Source of the DNA: Brachynemurus nebulosus
Taxonomy: Eukaryota > Arthropoda > Insecta > Neuroptera > Myrmeleontidae
Direction of reading: 5' to 3'
NCBI GenBank assembly: GCA_035578155.1
Contig: JAPWDM010000005.1
Span: forward strand, 28,574,108-28,638,107
Length of the DNA: 64,000 nt
This document shows, one piece after another, positions 59,272 to 64,000 of this stretch. The position numbers and the translations under genes were made by a program. Every line of letters begins with the position of its first letter. Position 1 is the stretch's first letter. The notes beneath the pieces are model-generated. The model saw only the letters and a program-made list of their open reading frames with translations, made no database searches and was not told the DNA's origin.

Positions 59272-59745
59272 TCTCATATCTTGCATAACATAGCCAATTT
59301 TCACTTTAAAAAAATTAGTTTTTCTTGGAAACCAGTTTACAGAAAATAATGGTTAAAAACCTTTTTCTTACGTGATCATGTGAATGGTATAAAAAATATC
59401 GCAAAATCTCTTGTAATTTTGGAAATTTTGGCAAAAACCTTATTGTTTTACGAAAACTGTCCAATAAACCATGTTCTAAACAACGGACGTGTCTAGCTAA
59501 AGAACTCATCCAAGGGTTTGAGATTTTTAATGTTTCCTCAAATTTCACAAAAATAGAATGTTTCGCTCAAAAGTTATCCGACTGATACATAAATACATAA
59601 ATACATAAATACATATATACATATATATCTATATACATATATGTAAATTTTAGTGAATATTATTTTTGGGTTTTAAGCGCTTCCCGGTTTTAAGTCTCGG
59701 ATTCAAGTCGCGTCATCAGAGCGCCTATAACAGCTGAATTTCCAA
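59272..59745 (-). repeat. family A repeat, reversed, with ATACATAA/TA microsatellite
   Basis: In reverse it reads from AATTCAGCTGTTATAGGCGC, through GACGCGACTTGAATCCGAG, a microsatellite (59583-59643), then TTTTGAGCGAAACATTC, CTAGACACGTCCGTTG and a distal GGCTATGTTATGCAAG end. The 77-residue ORF is repeat sequence. Confidence 0.7.
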
Positions 59746-60803
59746 TTCGGAAAATTACCAAAACATTGCAAAAATTCTATCTTGTGTATTTTTTATTCAA
59801 CTGTATACGTTTATCATCACAAAAATTATCACACTTGACTAGTTATACGACAATTTATTTTTTACAATATACAAATCCTTCTATATAAGAATATCAATAC
59901 ACTATACCTCTAAATTTGTCTACCATTACCTATATCATCTACATTTTAACTTCACTTGTAAACTTTCTATATATGAGAAAATGTCTACCAGTGAGTAGTT
60001 CATATCTCTTAATATTTCGTATGTACCGTATCATTCATATATATGTGTCCCACTAACCCAGAAAATCGGTTGATCTTGATATGAAAATAGAAAAGCACAT
60101 ATGTATGCTAGTTACATGGTCCAAAACACACACAAAAGGAAATCACTTAAATAATCGGGTAAAAGATATTGTTCTAATTGAGCAAATTATTTTTCCCTTT
60201 TCCACTGACGTAATTGTTTCATTGATCGCGGTGAAAAGAAGAAAGACAAACGTATATGTAGTGTTTTCATTTCAAAGAGAATGTCGAAATAAAGTAACAG
60301 AAAAATTATCTAGAGTTTCTAAATTAATATACTTTGTAACAAGAGAAGTGAAAGTAATTACAGTTTTATGTGAGTTATGAACGCCATTTTTTTACGCGAC
60401 CACATGAGGAATAGAAGGCGATTTATGTAATACGGTACGGCTAACAAAGTGTCAGGAAGACGATGTATGTTTTTAGGATTCCAAAGAAAACATTTCAAAA
60501 GCCTTATAGTTTGTCTGTCATACTTTCAAAATTTCTATATGCTACAGGCAGAGATCTAAATTAACCCAAAAACAAAAACTCTCTCCTTTTGTAGAAGTAT
60601 CAAAATAATGATGAAAATGATTTTCACATACTACATTGCATGGAATGAAATTCAAATTCCTTTTACCATTTTTATTTTTTTTTTATTTTTGAGCCCAGTT
60701 TGAAAAATTCTGAACTTTAATGCTAGGTTTTTCTGGGTGGATTCAGAAAATTTGAACAAAATACAGAAACTACCATTTGCTAAAATTTTCGAAAAGAGTT
60801 TCG
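59746..60803. other. AT-rich sequence; one unassigned ORF
   Basis: A plus-strand 99-codon ORF at 60081-60380 starts MKIEKHICMLVTWSKTHTKG. It has mixed composition, but no motif or homologue I recognise. It is more likely chance than a gene. Confidence 0.25.
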
Positions 60804-62080
60804 CCGGGTAAGTATATGGGATTTCGGCCCAGCGGCTTTTTCGGCTATTCTTTTGCATGATGTTACTTATGGTGAGTACCTAATGTTCGAAAATATGGGT
60901 ATTAGATCTCTACCCCCTATATATTTACGAGTGTAAAAAAAATTGTATAATACAAATAAAGCTACTTTATATCAACATCTTTTGTTAATTTCATCTAATG
61001 GAGAAGTTTACCAATTTTTTTTTTACGAACGAAAATAAAAATTAAAGCAAAATTAAAGAAAAGTGTAAAAGAAAAATTAAGATATCCCAACAACTAACAA
61101 AGTTATGGGACTTTAAAATTTCACTTTTCAATTTCATTTGAGACAGATGTGTGACGTCATTTATTCTACGGCATCGCAAATAGAACGAAGAGTTTTTTTT
61201 ATTTAATTTTTATAAAGCCGGTCAATACGTTAATTACTACGGATACTATATGGATTCGACCATTTTGAAACTTTTATCTTTTACATATTCAATATTTTGA
61301 CGTTTTGAATTGTCATTTTTTGAACTTTTGAAGATTTATGAATATATAATAAAAAATAATTTTAAAGAAATATTAACCCCGAGCTGGTCTAGTGGTTAGC
61401 AACTCCGCTCTTGACTAATAAGATCGTGAGTTCGGAACCGGACGGGGGAGATACATCATCATCAAACTACCATACCGCACCAATCATCTATAGCACATCA
61501 ACACCAAAATCAATAGTACAACATATACCAAACGATGCATATCACCTTAGCTGTGGCGCATCTAAACAATAAAAAAAAAAAAAAAAATAAAAAAATAAAA
61601 AAAAAAATAAAAAAAAAATAAAAAAAAAAAAAAAAAAAAAAAGAAATATTAAATCCATGGTAATTTAATATAATTAATTTAAAAAAATATTGTATAAAAG
61701 ACACTCGGTGTCCGATTGTGCGGGTATTTGACGTCATAGGCGAATTGAAAATCTATCATTGTGCCTTAAACTTTGATCTTCTATTTCTCTATTATTTGTT
61801 AATGGATTCCAAAAATTGTTTCACCAGTTTATTAGTTTTGGTCTTTATTTTTGTTAAATGTAACTACATATTACATTATCCACACTACGATATTTCTCCA
61901 TTATCTTCAATAGTTTTGAAGAAAAAAAATTAAATTAATGGTTGTTACTCCCATATTTCTGACAATATAGGGGGTAGAGGTCTAATACCTATATTTTCAA
62001 ACATTACTCAACATAAGGAACACTCATGAAATAGAATTGTTGAAAAAGCCGCTGGGCCGAAATCCAATATGCTTACCCGG
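60804..62080. mobile_element. 1.28-kb element with ~120-bp terminal inverted repeats
   Basis: The arms 60804-60924 and 61963-62080 pair through CCGGGTAAGTATATGGGATT, TCGGCCCAGCGGCTTTTTC, ATTAGATCTCTACCCCC. No target duplication is obvious at the CCGGGTAAG termini, so the class is open. The SINE at 61377-61639 is inserted in its interior. Confidence 0.6.
61377..61639 (+). mobile_element. intact tRNA-derived SINE with 13-bp target duplication
   Basis: The tRNA-like head has an A box TGGTCTAGTGG (61385-61395) and a B box GAGTTCGGAACC (61428-61439), with CCCCG/CGGGG able to pair as an acceptor stem. A body of about 120 bp follows, then an A-rich tail (A)n(TAAAA)n from about 61571. Identical AAAGAAATATTAA duplications flank it (61364-61376 and 61640-61652). 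These are the marks of LINE-assisted retroposition. The perfect duplication suggests a recent insertion. The minus-strand ORF rich in Phe is the poly(A) tail. Confidence 0.88.
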
Positions 62081-63356
62081 AGAGACATTTTATAATATTA
62101 TTTCAATATTAGAAAACATATTCCAAAAATTAAGGAAAATACTGTAAACCGGATAAAATTTCCTAAATAACTTCAACTAATTTAGCCACAATTATTAAAA
62201 CAGAGAGCGTTGCCAAATATTGTTGCAATAAGCAGGAAGTGTTTTACTGTTATTTCAAATATTTTTGGGTCGTACTGTAAAATTCTACACAGAAATAATT
62301 AAAAGTTTAAAGTATACACATGATAGACACCGTGCTTGATATACTCGTAGATACATATACAGAGATTTACATATGTGGCTTGTAAAATATGAAGTAATCT
62401 TTATTATAATAAGCACTCAACAAAACAGTAGGATTCTGTTTTATTTTATTAACTTATATATAATATTTAGGTATGAAATATGAAAATATCAAAAAGGCAA
62501 AATAAATTAAGCAAAATTTTAAGAGAAACTTTTTAAACTTTATTTTAATCAACGCACATACACGCACATTTTATGGGCCAATAAAATTTTCATGCGTGAA
62601 AATTCAAACAATTAAACTGTCGAAATGTTCATCCATTATTTTTAACCTTGAGATATTTTATATCAATACGTCAAGCTGTTTCAAGAATAAAAATTTCAAA
62701 TATAATAACAAAAAACTGACAGTCCCGTTTTTATTTTTTGAAACCTATTGAGGTGTGATTGAGGTCAGTAACTGACTGATAAGGGATTGTTATACAAGCA
62801 TTTATGAATAGTAGCAAAAAAAAAAAAGATGAAAGAGACCATTCAGTTTAAACTACAAAGAATCAAAATTTAATTTGCGAGTTTACAGGTAGATGGGTAT
62901 ATTTTTAAGGAATGTTGTTCGAAAACAGTTGTTGCAAATTGAAATTTTTACAAATTATATTTTATAAAACTCTTCGAAATTTTGTCGCCAGTCCCCCTAG
63001 AAAGGTGAGAGTTCATTCTTCAAGTCACTTCGATACGCCATCTGGGAAAAATCGGCTGCTGCTTAGAAGTTTTCTACGAATCCTATCATACTGTAAAATT
63101 TCAAACATTTTTCAGTGTTAATAAGGAAGATAAATTCTCCTAGGTCATATGACTCAAGAAAACAATTTTTCTCCTAAAATAATTGCGGCCTTCTATAATA
63201 CTTTTCGTCTAAGTTTCGTCAATTTTCATAAACAGGGTCTGGAAAAAATTGAAAAATATTTTTAGTTACAACTCATTATAAGAAAGATTACAATTTACTG
63301 AAAATTTTATTTTGGTAACCATTATTTCTTTATTGTGCTTACCGTGTAGTGTTTTA
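62081..63356. other. AT-rich sequence without recognisable gene
   Basis: No motif-bearing ORF or paired repeat was recognised. Confidence 0.45.
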
Positions 63357-63780
63357 TATAACGCAGAAGCCCCTATACACGAACGCGTTCAATACTCGAG
63401 CAGTTTTAATATAATAACGTAAAAGCGCCCATTATGGAACGATATCAAATACTGGAACAGTTTTGACATTTACATATTTATTTCTTTAATTAAGTAAGGA
63501 AGCATTAAATGCGAGGTGAATTTAAATTGAAAAACAGTCATTCTATTAATAATAATTTTTGTTATTATCATAATTTTTGTTATTATCAGACGTTTCTTTC
63601 AGAAATAACTTCATTAATGTGTAAATGTCAAAACTGTTCCAGTATTAAATACCGTTCTATAATGGGGGCTTTTACGTAATATCGATTTTTTTTCCAGAAA
63701 TAACTTCATTAATATATAAAATTTCAAAACTGTTCGAGTTTTGAACGCGTTCGGGTATAGGGGCTTTTACTCTATAACGT
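63357..63780. repeat. foldback of four ~47-bp units
   Basis: The unit GTAAAAGCCCCTATA..GAACGCGTTCAAAACTCGAACAGTTTTGA occurs as two forward (63364-63412 and 63420-63467) and two reverse copies (63627-63677 and 63725-63776). The whole region folds as a palindrome, with ACGTTATA-type sequence at the outer ends. Confidence 0.7.
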
Positions 63781-64000
63781 AAGCCGACTAAATATTTATG
63801 AAAACTATAATCCAAGACGCTTTTTGAATTAAACCAACTCAACAGAGGGACACTTGCTTTATTGATTCCAACTAATAGTACGGTGGAGTTATTAAAAAAA
63901 AAGCCTAACCTCAACATCCAAAGTAACAATTTCATTCCAACTCAGAATTGTTCTATACAGTCCACATACTGTTTGGCAAAAAGTTACACCATTTTGAGCG
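63781..64000. other. AT-rich end of window, nothing recognised
   Basis: No ORF or repeat boundary seen. Confidence 0.4.

Noticed and set aside
60081..60380. 99-residue plus-strand ORF
   Set aside because: No motif, no splice or promoter context and no recognised family; kept only as a note in the region entry.
61377..61450. Functional tRNA gene in the SINE head
   Set aside because: It has an A-rich tail, body and target duplication of a SINE, and the cloverleaf is imperfect.
61510..61737. Phe-rich minus-strand ORF
   Set aside because: It is the complement of the SINE A-rich tail.

Overview
This window looks like a gene-poor, very AT-rich stretch of an animal nuclear genome, most likely an insect (a hemipteran is a guess). 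There are no long open reading frames, no operons and no bacterial-type gene spacing. The transposon families seen (hAT, piggyBac, PIF/Harbinger-like, pogo-like Tc1/mariner, an I/Jockey-type LINE and a tRNA-derived SINE) and the many (TA)n tracts fit this. I found no complete host gene. Most short ORFs lie inside repeats. The best protein evidence is broken transposon protein, plus a few short stretches that read like coding sequence but that I cannot name.

Layout. 1-8 kb: a possible C-terminal exon at the left edge, a palindromic repeat, a (TA)n-centred interspersed repeat (called family A here), a Harbinger-like MITE, and an inverted-repeat pair about 1.9 kb apart. 8-14 kb: a second and third palindrome of the same style, a tRNA-like sequence, direct repeats and a MITE. 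14-20 kb: a pogo-like zinc-finger remnant, a 5'-truncated LINE, a 1.34 kb pogo-like element with a pipsqueak-type helix-turn-helix remnant, a 104-bp tandem repeat, a TA-flanked MITE and a hAT-like element with a perfect 8-bp target duplication. 21-27 kb: a nested foldback, a roughly 120-bp tandem array ending in a palindrome, and another TA-flanked element. 29-32 kb: family A copies. 34-38.5 kb: a dispersed repeat (family C) split by a hAT element, a motif cluster, and a hAT-like element holding a Harbinger-like insertion. 39-44 kb: family A copies including a head-to-head pair, a MITE with long terminal repeats, the second Harbinger-like MITE, and unrecognised coding-like sequence. 45-54 kb: two good piggyBac-like elements and one weaker TTAA-flanked candidate, a TA-flanked 1.1 kb element and a head-to-head MITE dimer. 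56-57.4 kb: a second family C copy, split at a different place by a different element. 58-64 kb: microsatellite, family A, a 1.28 kb inverted-repeat element containing an intact SINE, and a terminal foldback.

The main theme is layered transposition. The two family C copies (34.0-35.1 kb and 56.2-57.4 kb) act as empty sites for each other and so confirm two separate insertions. No self-sufficient transposase is present, so these elements would need enzymes encoded elsewhere. All family names come from terminal repeats, target-site duplications and protein motifs read by eye; no database search was run.
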